Source of the DNA: Streptomyces reniochalinae
Lineage (GTDB): Bacteria > Actinomycetota > Actinomycetes > Streptomycetales > Streptomycetaceae
NCBI RefSeq assembly: GCF_003323735.1
Contig: NZ_QOIM01000028.1
Span: forward strand, 186,001-250,000
Length of the DNA: 64,000 nt
Reading direction: 5' to 3'
The position numbers and the translations under genes were made by a program. The notes beneath the pieces were generated by a model, which saw only the letters and a program-made list of their open reading frames with translations, did not search any database and was not told where the DNA came from. This document shows positions 34,829-43,202 of the stretch, piece by piece. The number at the start of each line of letters is the position of its first letter. Position 1 is the first letter of the stretch.

Positions 34829-35339
34829 GAACCCAGCCCACACCGTTCCCTTCGGTCCTGCCCCGGCGGGCGAAGGAGAGCAGCGCCTGCTCGGCCCGGT
34901 GACCGAAGACGATCAGGAAGCCGCCGAGCAGCGCGCCCGCAACCGTCCGCCAGTAGGGCAGGGGCAGGTCCGGGCGCGGGAGGAAGGCGGCCGCGATGCC
35001 GGCCGCCAGGAGCACCAGCAGGACCACTCGCGTAACGGTGGCGAACCGCGGTGAGATCTCCGCCCTGCGCAGCCGCGTGGGCCGGCCCAGCAGCGCCGAG
35101 CCGCGCCGCGTGTTGAGCATGACCGCGTAGGTCACGGACAGCACAGCGAGGAGCGGGGAGGTCCACTGCGTCGCCTCGGAGCCGAAGAAGTCCGGCGCCG
35201 CGAGGCACACGAACAGCCCGGTCCCGAACACCACCGCGACCCACCGGGATTCCCGCACCGAGGAGAAGACCTGGTCCTTGCGGTGCTCGGCCTCCTCCAG
35301 CGCGCGGGCAGCCTCGGCGGGGGTAGGACGGTCTGTCAT
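34815..35339 (-). CDS. Four-TM membrane protein of unknown function
   Basis: A 174-residue protein with a charged N-terminal helix (about 30 residues), two membrane segments (WVAVVFGTGLFVCLAAPDFF and the stretch ending TYAVML), a basic loop and two more segments (VVLLVLLAAGIAAAFLP, WRTVAGALLGGFLIVFG). I do not recognise a family function. It is co-transcribed and overlaps with the winged-helix regulator, a common actinomycete regulator/membrane-protein pair, and is preceded by a strong operator-like palindrome. Confidence 0.75.
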   Translation of the reverse strand: MTDRPTPAEAARALEEAEHRKDQVFSSVRESRWVAVVFGTGLFVCLAAPDFFGSEATQWTSPLLAVLSVTYAVMLNTRRGSALLGRPTRLRRAEISPRFATVTRVVLLVLLAAGIAAAFLPRPDLPLPYWRTVAGALLGGFLIVFGHRAEQALLSFARRGRTEGNGVGWVHGSR

Positions 35340-35371
35340 CGGGAGCCTCCCAAACTTTCCCGGGCGGAATC

Positions 35372-35390
35372 ACTTTCCTGACAGGAAAGT
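35372..35390. promoter_or_regulatory. Perfect 19-bp palindrome, candidate autoregulatory operator
   Basis: ACTTTCCTG (35372-35380), a central A, then CAGGAAAGT (35382-35390). A further half-site ACTTTCC lies at 35354-35360. It is 33 bases before the membrane-protein start and would overlap the promoter of the regulator pair. Confidence 0.7.
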
Positions 35391-35799
35391 AGTTGCCTCG
35401 CGGAGAGAGGTCAAGGGGCGAGGGTGCCCCGCGGCCCGGGCGCGGGGTCCGGTGACCGCACCGGGCGGCTCGCGGAGACCGCGGACGTCCGCGGCCGGCT
35501 GGGCGGCGCGGCCTGGCCGGCGTGCGCCTCATCCGCGACGACACCGTCTCGACCTGGTGCGGACCGGCGCCGGCATGGGCGTGAGGGCCGACCTCGAGGT
35601 CACCTGAAGGCGACGTGGCCTGCCGGTGCGGAAGCCGCCCAGTTCGGCCAGGGCCCGCGCCTCACGGCGTGTGCCGGGCGGGGCTTCGTCCGGGGGCTCC
35701 CGGCCTGGGGCACAATCGGCAGGTGTCCGTGACCGTGTCCGGCCTCCTGGCCGAGTCCGCTCTGGGGCTGCGCGCCCTCACCAGTCACTGCCGGGCCGT
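35391..35799. other. Gene-free region between operator palindrome and CoA-transferase remnant
   Basis: About 400 bases of high-GC sequence with open frames in several directions but no recognisable protein family and no good ribosome-binding site. It probably represents degraded sequence from the missing 3' part of the CoA-transferase gene and neighbouring deletions. Confidence 0.4.
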
Positions 35800-36233
35800 C
35801 GACCGGCCGATCCGGTGTGCCGGTCGCCGCCATGAGCCCGGACATCGCCTGCACGATCAGGTCGTAGGCGGGGTACTCGCGCATCGGGCCCGTCTGACCG
35901 AAACCGGAGATGCTCGCGTAGACCAGACGCGGGGTTGGCGGCGCCGAGCGCGGCGTGGTCGATGCCGAGACGCCGGGTGACACCCGGGCGGAAGTTCTCC
36001 ACCAGGACGTCGGCCTTCTTCAGGTCGAGGACGATACTGCGCTCCCCGCGGTTGAGCTGGGCGAAGTACACGCTCTCCCCGTCCCTGAAAGGGCCCAGGC
36101 GGCGGGCGTCGTCGCCGCCTGGCGGCTCGACCTTCACCACGTCGGCGCCCCGGTCGGCCAGCAGCGCTGTGCAGTACGGGCCGGCCAGGACTCGGCTGAG
36201 GTCGAGGACACGCAGTCCGGTGAAGACGTTCAT
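35800..36233 (-). pseudogene. CaiB/BaiF-type CoA transferase, truncated and frameshifted
   Basis: Begins [48 protein letters not shown], the typical start of a family III CoA transferase. Three defects are visible. About 13 or more residues are missing between VLDLKK and ADVLVENF. One extra C in a CCCC run near 35935 shifts the frame between AANP and [15 protein letters not shown]. Homology stops at about ATGTPD, leaving out more than half of the usual 400 residues. The active-site Asp region is lost. It is divergent from the damaged acyl-CoA dehydrogenase gene, so the pair probably once formed one acyl-CoA pathway. Confidence 0.85.
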
Positions 36234-36433
36234 CAGGTGGCCTTTCGGTCCGGGGGAGGAGCCGCGAGGCGGCGGCAGAGGGAACGTACGGACGCGCCCG
36301 GGGCGGCGTCGACGTGCGCCCGCACGAAGACGCGGCCGATCCTCGTGCACTCGCACATTGGCCCCGGCCCCCGTCGTGCGCCCCAATGAGCGGGCACACC
36401 GTTGTCCGCAACCGGCAGCGAAGGAGCCCGCCA

Positions 36434-37603
36434 TGACGCAAGACGCTCTCAGTACGTCCACGCCCTACCTGCTGCCCGAGGTGTACGAGGAGTTCCGGGC
36501 CGCGGCCCGCCCGTACCGTCGCGGAGAAGAAGCTCGGCCCCCGGGCGGCACAGGTCGACGCCGCGGGGGAGTTCCCGCACGACAACCACGAGACGCTCGT
36601 CGCCGCCGATCTGCACGCGCCAGGGATCCCTGAGGAGTACGGGGGCGACGGTGCCGACTCGCTCGCCGCCGCCATCGCCGTGGAGGAGGTCGCCCGGGTG
36701 TGCGCGTCCACCTCCACCATCCAGACCTCCAACAAGCTGGGGGTGACACCGCTGCTGCTGGAAGGCACGGAGCCGCAGCGGCGCCGTTACCTCCCCGAAG
36801 TGGCCGCGGGCGACGCCCTGATGGCCTACGCCCTCAGCGAGCGGGAGGCGGGCAGCGACATCGCGGCGATGCGCTGCCGCGCGACGGCGACCGAGGAGGG
36901 CGGCTGGGCTCTGGAGGGGGTCAAGACCTGGATCACCTCAGCCGGCGTCGCCCGCTACCTGATCGTCTTCGCCGTCACCGACCCCGGGGCCGGCTCCCGC
37001 TCCATCTCGGCGTTCGTCGTCCACGCCGAGGACCCGGGCCTCAACTACGGCGAGCCGGAACGCAAGATGGGTCTCAAGGGGTCGGTCACACGTGAGGTCT
37101 ACTTCGACGACTGCCGCATCCCCGCCGACCGGCTGCTCGGGCAGCGGGGCAGGGGGCTGCACCTCGCCCTGGGCACGTTGGACCACACCAGGGTCTCGGT
37201 CGGCGCCCAAGCGCTCGGAATCGCCCAGGGCGCGCTCGACACCGCCGTGTCCTACGTGCGGGAGCGACGCCAGTTCGGGCAGGCGCTCGCCGACTTCCAG
37301 GGCGTGCAGTTCATGCTCGCCGACATGGCGATGCGGGTGGAGTCGGCCCGCCAGATGGTCTACGCCGCCGCGGCTCGCAGCACCGCGCGTGCGCGTGACC
37401 TGACGTACTTCGGGGCGGCGGCCAAGTGCCTCGCCTCGGACGCTGCCATGGCGGTGACGACCGACGCGGTGCAACTCCTCGGCGGCTACGGGTACACCAA
37501 GGACTTCCCCGCGGAGCGGATGATGCGGGACGCGAAGATCACGCAGATCCACGAAGGCACCCACCAGATCCAGCGGCTCGTCGTCGCCAGAAACCTCGGG
37601 TGA
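36434..37603 (+). pseudogene. Acyl-CoA dehydrogenase with N-terminal frameshift
   Basis: From 36680 the frame encodes a well-conserved acyl-CoA dehydrogenase: MAYALSEREAGSDIAAMRC, WITSAGVARYLIVFAVT, ERRQFGQALADFQGVQFMLADMAM, DAVQLLGGYGYTKDFPAERMMRDAKITQIHEGTHQIQR with the catalytic Glu in IHEGT. The natural start is the ATG at 36434 ([26 protein letters not shown]). The frame changes near 36520; the continuation TVAEKKLGPRAAQVDAAGEFPH is in another frame. A single indel explains it. A product starting at GTG 36680 would lack about 80 residues of the N-terminal helical domain. Confidence 0.8.
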
Positions 37604-37607
37604 GCCG

Positions 37608-38288
37608 CTAAGGGCGCCGTTCCCCATGCCGGCCGGGGAAGGCGAGGTAGCGCGCCGGAACGGAGTCGGTGAGCCACACGCCGTTGGCACTGTGCTGGAA
37701 GGTGTGGCCCCGCTCGTGCATGAGGCCGGCGGCGACTGTCAGCACGACGGCCCTGCCGCGGCGGGCACCCACGCGGGCCGCGGTCTCCCGGTCGGACGAC
37801 AGATGCACCGCGTGCCGGGCCATCGGCCGCAGCCCCTCGTCACGGATGGCGGCGAGGAAGCGGGGAGTGGTTCCGTGGAACAGCGCGGGCGGGGGCGGCG
37901 ACGCGGGCAGGCCCAAGTCGACGGCGACCGTGTGTCCCTGGTTCGCGCGGATACGCGTACCGTCGGCGGAGAACGCGTAGCGCTGCTTGTCGTTGTCGGC
38001 GACCGTGGCTTCCAGTTCGGCCCGTGTGAGGGGGAAGCCGTGCGCGGCGGACGCAGCGAGGAGTTCGTCGGTGCGAGCCCATCCGCCCGCGTCCAGCACG
38101 AGCCCGATGCGCTCAGGGTCGTGACGCAGATGGCGGGCCAGATACTTGGAGACGCGTACTGGCGCGCGTCGCGCCGTCTGTCCTGGGGGTTGTTCTTCAT
38201 GGGCTTCCAGGGTGCAGGACGCAACCCGGCAGGCGCACCCGTATTTGCCGCTCTCTGAGGGCCGAGGCCGACCTCGCGTCCTGCCCAC
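37608..38288 (-). CDS. kptA: RNA 2'-phosphotransferase (Tpt1/KptA)
   Basis: The conserved protein begins VRVSKYLARHLRHDPERIGLVLD and includes DNDKQRYAF, RIRANQGHTVAVDL, PALFHGTTPRFLAAI, RHAVHLSSDRETAARVGARRGRAVVLTV and FQHSANGVWLTDSVPARYL, matching KptA/Tpt1, which removes a 2'-phosphate from RNA with NAD+ as acceptor. The start is odd: the only start codon in this frame before the domain is a GTG at 38288 without a Shine-Dalgarno, while an ATG at 38200 with GGAAG in front lies in another frame and reads MKNNPQDRRRDARQ up to the domain. A one-base deletion near 38155 may have separated start and body. Confidence 0.8.
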   Translation of the reverse strand: MGRTRGRPRPSESGKYGCACRVASCTLEAHEEQPPGQTARRAPVRVSKYLARHLRHDPERIGLVLDAGGWARTDELLAASAAHGFPLTRAELEATVADNDKQRYAFSADGTRIRANQGHTVAVDLGLPASPPPPALFHGTTPRFLAAIRDEGLRPMARHAVHLSSDRETAARVGARRGRAVVLTVAAGLMHERGHTFQHSANGVWLTDSVPARYLAFPGRHGERRP

Positions 38289-38363
38289 AGGCGTCGTGCG
38301 CGGGCGTTCGGGGAGCGGCGTGCCGCGTGCGCTCCCAAGGCGTTGGCGTGCCGCGTGCGCTCC

Positions 38364-39557
38364 CTAAGGCATGGCGTGCCGCGTGCGCTCCTCAGGTGGG
38401 GTGTGCCGCGGGGGAGTCGGTCCGGGGGTGTTGAAGTGGCGGGAGAGGACGAGACCTGCCGCGCCCAGCAGCGTGGCCTGGTCCTCCAGCGCGGTGAACG
38501 CCACCTGGGGCGGCCCGCCGGGGTGGGGCGGGATGCGGGAGTGCAGAGCGCGCTCGATACGGCTCCGCAGTTCCTCGCCACCGGCGACGGTGTCCCCGTG
38601 AAGAATGAACAGCCCCGGCGCGAACACCTGGTGGAGGTTCACCAGGCCGACGGCGAGGTTGTCCGCCCACTCGCCGAGCAGTTCCGCCGCGTCCGGTACG
38701 CGTGCGGCGGCGAGGCGGGAGAGCGCACCCGCGCCCAGAGTCGTGGCCCCCGGCAGACCTCGGTTCGCCGCCTGTGCGCGGAGCCAGGAGTGGCTGGCGA
38801 GAGTCTCCCAGCAGCCCCGCTGGCCGCAGTGGCAGGGCTCACCGTCGACCTGGACGATGCTGTGCCCGACCTCGCCGCCCGCACCGGCCGGCCCCCGGTG
38901 CACGTCACCGCCGAGGACGAGGCCGACGCCGAGTGCCTCTCCGGTGTAGACGGACGCGAAGTGGCTGCGTCCGCGCCCCTGGCCGAACCACCGGTCGCCC
39001 AACGCCTGGGCGCGCGGGTGCATGTCGACGCACACGAGGTCCATGCTGAGCCGGTCCTGGAGCGTCCGCCCGACGGGCAGGCCGTCGAGCTCGGGCGCGA
39101 GGGCGACCTTGACCACGGTTCCCGTGTCCGAGTCCACCATCCCGCCCACCGCGACGCCGACGCCCAGCGGGGTGGTCGAGGCGGCGCCGGCCACTTCCGC
39201 CGTCGCGCTCACGAGCGCCTCGACAGCCGCCTTGGCGTCCGGCTCCGCGCTGAAGAGGCGTTCGGCCTTGGTGAGCACCTTCCCGCCGGCGCTGACCAGC
39301 GCCGCCTCCACGCGCCCCGGCAGCAGGTGGACCCCGATCAAGGGGGGTGAGTCGGGCGCGAACCACAGCGGGCGGGCAGGTTTGCCGCCGGCGGGGCTGC
39401 TGGGCCGCGCCGCCTCCTGCGTGAGCAGACCCTGACGGACGAGCTCCTCGACGATGACCGTCAGGGCGCTGCGGGACAGGCCGGTGACCCGGGCCAGTTC
39501 GGCGCGGGAGAGCGGACCGAAGTCGTAGAGCGACTGGAGTATCCGGACCCGGTTCAC
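38364..39557 (-). CDS. ROK-family transcriptional regulator
   Basis: A 397-residue protein: an N-terminal winged helix (NRVRILQSLYDFGPLSRAELARVTGLSRSALTVIVEELVRQGLL) and a ROK sugar-kinase fold domain. The latter has GVGVAVGGMVD as the phosphate-type motif, GGDVHRGPAGAGGEVGHSIV, and the zinc-binding cysteines in CHCGQRGCWETLAS. ROK repressors respond to sugars or sugar phosphates. It is divergent from a Gfo/Idh/MocA dehydrogenase and a sugar porter, which are its likely targets. Paired operator-like repeats lie in the shared intergenic region. Confidence 0.88.
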   Translation of the reverse strand: MNRVRILQSLYDFGPLSRAELARVTGLSRSALTVIVEELVRQGLLTQEAARPSSPAGGKPARPLWFAPDSPPLIGVHLLPGRVEAALVSAGGKVLTKAERLFSAEPDAKAAVEALVSATAEVAGAASTTPLGVGVAVGGMVDSDTGTVVKVALAPELDGLPVGRTLQDRLSMDLVCVDMHPRAQALGDRWFGQGRGRSHFASVYTGEALGVGLVLGGDVHRGPAGAGGEVGHSIVQVDGEPCHCGQRGCWETLASHSWLRAQAANRGLPGATTLGAGALSRLAAARVPDAAELLGEWADNLAVGLVNLHQVFAPGLFILHGDTVAGGEELRSRIERALHSRIPPHPGGPPQVAFTALEDQATLLGAAGLVLSRHFNTPGPTPPRHTPPEERTRHAMP

Positions 39558-39626
39558 GGCCTGCCTTTCCCGAGGACCGCAACGCCTGTCGGAGCGGTGA
39601 TCCTCACTGTCGGGTTACGACGCCTC

Positions 39627-39639
39627 GCGTACTAACCTC
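39627..39639. promoter_or_regulatory. Operator-like site 1 between ROK and dehydrogenase genes
   Basis: A 13-base sequence GCGTACTAACCTC that recurs exactly as its reverse complement at 39766-39778. It is itself part of a GGTTA-N15-TAACC inverted repeat (39613-39637). It lies 70-82 bases before the ROK start. Confidence 0.55.
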
Positions 39640-39753
39640 ACCGCTCGACGTCAGCTCACTCACTCTGCCACAGGTACGTCACCTGCCGGGAGGCCCTGCG
39701 TTCATTCGCCTTGGCGACGAGATGCACGGGAGGAATTCGATCCTCCGCACCCC

Positions 39754-39783
39754 TTGACGCTCGGCGAGGTTAGTACGCAGTGT
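39754..39783 (+). promoter_or_regulatory. Promoter of dehydrogenase operon with operator-like site 2
   Basis: TTGACG at 39754-39759 and a weak CAGTGT at 39778-39783 are spaced by 18 bases. The 13-base repeat GAGGTTAGTACGC (39766-39778), an exact inverted copy of site 1, lies between them, so a bound regulator would block RNA polymerase. Confidence 0.5.
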
Positions 39784-39866
39784 GAACTTACTTGATCGGC
39801 CGGGCCGGCAGCCGCCGCCCTCTCGCGAGCGGCAGGCCGCGGCCCCACGTTGACGGCGAGGTCCCC

Positions 39867-40886
39867 ATGCAGAAGATCGGCATCATCGGCGGCGGCATAC
39901 GCGGCCACATGTACGCGAAGTCGCTCCAGCACTTTCCCGGCGCCGACGTCCGTGCGGTGAGCGACCTGTCGCAGGCCACCGCGCAGCGAACGGCCGACAC
40001 CTTCGGCCTCGCCGCCTACACCGACCACCGGAAGATGCTCCAGGAGGTCGACCTCGACGCCGTCATCGTGGCGACGCCCGACTTCGCCCACCGGGACCCG
40101 GCGGTGGACGCGGCGGAACGCGGCCTCCACCTGCTGATCGAGAAGCCGCTCGCGACGACCACCCAGGACGCCGCCGCCATCGAGGCCGCCGTACGGAAAG
40201 CGGGGGTGGAGTGCATGGTGGGCTTCGAGAACCGCTGGAACCCAGCCGTCCGCCGCATCCGGGAGACCGCCGCCGCCGGAGAGCTCGGCCAGGTCCTCAC
40301 CCAGAACATCCTGCTCAGCAACACCTGGTACGTCCCCACCAGGATGCTCTCCTGGGCCGCACGCTCCTCACCCGCGTGGTTCCTGATGAGTCACACGGTC
40401 GATGTGGCGACGTGGGTGAACGGCCGCACGGTCGCCTCGGTGGACGCGCGGGGCTCCCGAGGGCAGCTCGCGGCCCGGGGTGTGGACACCTGGGACGTCG
40501 TGCACGCCCTGCTCACCTTCGACGACGGCACCACGGCCAATCTGACGTCCACCTGGGTGCTGCCCGACAGCATGCCCTCCATCGTCGACTTCCGGTTGCA
40601 GGCCGTCGGCGACCGCTCCGCGGTCCAGGTGGACCTCCACGAGCAGGGTGTCCGGCACGCGGCTGAGGACGGGCTCCGCTTCCCCGGCCTGCTCGGGGAC
40701 GAGATCGACGGAAGGCTGCAGGGGCCGCCCACGTGGATGGTGCAGCACTTCGTCTCCTGCCTGAACGAGGGCCGCCCCGTCGGCCCCGGCCTGCGGGACG
40801 GGCGTGCGGTCACCGACGTGGTCCTCGCCGTGCACGAGTCGCTGTCGACAGGCGGCACCGTACGGCCGGGCACGCACGCCGCCTGA
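39867..40886 (+). CDS. Gfo/Idh/MocA-family oxidoreductase
   Basis: A 339-residue NAD(P)-dependent dehydrogenase. The Rossmann start is KIGIIGGGIRGHMYAKSL, followed by VDLDAVIVATPDFAHRDPAVDAAERGLHLLIEKPLATT with the catalytic Lys of EKPLA. The C-terminal alpha/beta domain includes FLMSHTVDVATW, with the His that takes part in catalysis. Substrates in this family are sugars or inositols. It is co-directional with a sugar porter 38 bases downstream and divergent from the ROK regulator, consistent with oxidation of an imported polyol or sugar. Confidence 0.88.
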   Translation: MQKIGIIGGGIRGHMYAKSLQHFPGADVRAVSDLSQATAQRTADTFGLAAYTDHRKMLQEVDLDAVIVATPDFAHRDPAVDAAERGLHLLIEKPLATTTQDAAAIEAAVRKAGVECMVGFENRWNPAVRRIRETAAAGELGQVLTQNILLSNTWYVPTRMLSWAARSSPAWFLMSHTVDVATWVNGRTVASVDARGSRGQLAARGVDTWDVVHALLTFDDGTTANLTSTWVLPDSMPSIVDFRLQAVGDRSAVQVDLHEQGVRHAAEDGLRFPGLLGDEIDGRLQGPPTWMVQHFVSCLNEGRPVGPGLRDGRAVTDVVLAVHESLSTGGTVRPGTHAA

Positions 40887-40924
40887 ACAGGGCGGCACCT
40901 ACTGGGCACAGGGAGGAGCGGAAC

Positions 40925-42466
40925 ATGGCGGGCACCGGATCGGCGGGCGGCGCAGCGGAACAGGAACCGGTCACCGGGGCCGGTGGTTCCGGCGCGGGCG
41001 CCACCATCGGCGAGGAGCGCGGCGACGCGGGGCGGGAAGGGGAGACGCGACAGGCGTCGCACCGGTCCGCGCACGGGCCGGAGCGGGAGACGTCCACGAC
41101 GCCGGCGCCCGAGCGGCGAAGCCTCGGCACGAAGGTCGCCGTCGTCGCCTCGGCCATCGGCCTCATCTACGGATACGACACCGGGTCCATCTCGGGCGCG
41201 CTGGTCTTCCTGGAGAGCGACTACCAGCTGACGACCCTGTGGACCTCGGTGATCACCTCGATCGTCGTGGTCGGCAGCCTCGTGGGCGCGGCGGTCGGCC
41301 CCCGGGTCGCCAACGAACTGGGCAGGCGCCGCGCGATGCTCGCCGTGGCCTTCGGCTTCATGGCCTTCGCTGGACTGAGCGCCGTCCCGCTGGGGCTGTG
41401 GTGGCTGACCGTGGTGCGGCTCCTGCTCGGAGTGACGGTCGGACTGGCCACTGTCGTCGCCCCCGTCTTCATCTCCGAGTTCGCCTCCGAGGAGAACCGC
41501 GGCCGGCTGGGCACCGCCTTCCAGTTCTTCACCTGCGCAGGCGTGATCATCTCCCTGCTCACGGCCTGGGCGCTCTCCGGCACCGAATCCTGGGAGGCGG
41601 TGCTCGGCCTGGCCGCGGCCCCGGCCGGGGTGGTCTTCCTCGCCCTGCTGCGCTTCCCCGACAGCCCCCGGTGGTACGCCATGAGGGGCATGCGGGAGCG
41701 CGCCTTGGAGACACTGCGGCGGCTCGACCCCGACGCGGACGCCCCGGCACGGCTGACCGCCATCGAGGCGGACCTGGCGGAGAGCGAACACGGCCGCTTC
41801 CGGGAGATATTCGCCAAGCGGTACGCCCGGCCCACCTTCTTCGTCATCGCGTTCGGGTTCGCCGTCCAGATCACCGGCAACAACACCATCCTCTACTTCA
41901 GCCCGACCATCTTCGCCAAGGCCGGCTTCGGCGACGGCGCCGACAGCATCCTGGCCTCCACACTCGTGCAGGTCGTCGCCGCTGTGGGGGTGGTGCTCTC
42001 GATGGCGGTGGTGGACCGCTGGGGCAGGCGCCCGCCGCTGATCGTGGGGACGGCCGCCATGGTGGTGGGACACACGGTGATGGCCTTCGTCTTCGCACAG
42101 GACCGCATCTCCACCGGCACCGGGTACGTGGCCACCGCCGCCATCGGGCTGTTCTACCTGGGCTTCTACTTCGGCATCGGCTCCCTGATCTGGGTCTACA
42201 CGGGCGAGGCGTTCCCGGCCCGCCTGCGCAGTGTGGGAGCCGGCGCGCTGCTCCTGTCCGACTTCGCGGCCAACCTGATCGCCACCTTCGCCTTCCCCAA
42301 CGTCCTCGCGGCGTTCGGCGGGTCGACCGCGTTCGGCGCGTTCGCCGTCCTCTCCGCGCTCGCTCTGGTCTTCCTGTACCGCATGGCGCCCGAGACCAAG
42401 GGCCGCTCCCTGGAGGAGATCCGCGGCTACTGGGACAACAAGGCGACGTGGAGCCGTGCGGGGTGA
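40925..42466 (+). CDS. MFS sugar porter family transporter
   Basis: A 513-residue transporter with a 65-residue hydrophilic N-terminus and 12 membrane segments. Sugar-porter hallmarks are IGLIYGYDTGSISGAL in TM1, NELGRRRAML after TM2, PVFISEFASEENRGRLGT after TM4, PDSPRWYAMRG at the end of TM6, VDRWGRRPPL and a C-terminal APETKGRSLEEI. GGAGG precedes the ATG. It probably imports the substrate of the Gfo/Idh/MocA enzyme upstream by proton symport. Confidence 0.9.
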   Translation: MAGTGSAGGAAEQEPVTGAGGSGAGATIGEERGDAGREGETRQASHRSAHGPERETSTTPAPERRSLGTKVAVVASAIGLIYGYDTGSISGALVFLESDYQLTTLWTSVITSIVVVGSLVGAAVGPRVANELGRRRAMLAVAFGFMAFAGLSAVPLGLWWLTVVRLLLGVTVGLATVVAPVFISEFASEENRGRLGTAFQFFTCAGVIISLLTAWALSGTESWEAVLGLAAAPAGVVFLALLRFPDSPRWYAMRGMRERALETLRRLDPDADAPARLTAIEADLAESEHGRFREIFAKRYARPTFFVIAFGFAVQITGNNTILYFSPTIFAKAGFGDGADSILASTLVQVVAAVGVVLSMAVVDRWGRRPPLIVGTAAMVVGHTVMAFVFAQDRISTGTGYVATAAIGLFYLGFYFGIGSLIWVYTGEAFPARLRSVGAGALLLSDFAANLIATFAFPNVLAAFGGSTAFGAFAVLSALALVFLYRMAPETKGRSLEEIRGYWDNKATWSRAG

Positions 42467-42626
42467 GACCGGCCGTGACGGTGCGACGCCCGCGCCGCCG
42501 CACAGCGGCGGGGCACCATCCGGCCGCCCGCCAGGCGTGTCCCCGCTTGCGGGAATCCGGTGAAAACTGCGGCGCCACACCGAGGTTCGGGAATACCCGC
42601 ACCCGGTTGTGGGTTGATCTCACGCC

Positions 42627-43058
42627 ATGACGACCACCGCATTCGACCCACGCACCCTGCTGACCGAGAGCCGGCTCGGCATCCTCGCCACCCTCAAGTC
42701 GGACGGCCGGCCTCAGCTCTCACCCGTGCAGCCGTTCTACGACCGCGAGGCCGACCGCCTGTACGTGTCGATGACCGAAGGACGCGCCAAGACGGCGAAC
42801 CTGCGGCGCGACCCCCGCGCAGCCCTGGAGGTCACCAGCGCCGACGGCTGGGGGTGGGCCACAGCCGAGGGCACGGTGACGCTCACCGGTCCTGGAACGG
42901 ATCCCCACGGCCCGGAGGCCGAGGCGCTGGTGCGCTACTACCGGCTCGCCGCGGGGGAGCACCCGGACTGGGACGAGTACCGCTCCACGATGGTCTCCGA
43001 CCGGCGCGTGCTGATGACGATGGCGGTCGACCACGTGTACGGCGCCAGGCTCCGCTGA
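42627..43058 (+). CDS. PPOX-class F420-dependent oxidoreductase
   Basis: A 143-residue split-barrel flavin/deazaflavin-binding protein. LLTESRLGILATLKSDGRPQLSPVQPFYD and GRAKTANLRRDPRAALEV are typical of the F420-dependent pyridoxamine-oxidase-like group common in actinomycetes. Members reduce diverse compounds or biliverdin with F420H2. It has no obvious operon partners. Confidence 0.85.
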   Translation: MTTTAFDPRTLLTESRLGILATLKSDGRPQLSPVQPFYDREADRLYVSMTEGRAKTANLRRDPRAALEVTSADGWGWATAEGTVTLTGPGTDPHGPEAEALVRYYRLAAGEHPDWDEYRSTMVSDRRVLMTMAVDHVYGARLR

Positions 43059-43202
43059 GGAGCGGCGTTCACGCCGCGGACGTCGGCGTCCACAGCGGCC
43101 GGGGCCGGCCGGGCCGGTCCCGAGCGTGCCGCCTCCGCCCGCGGCGCAACGTGGATCACACTGGCGGTGGCCGGGTGAGGCAGCCAGGGAAGGATCCACG
43201 TG

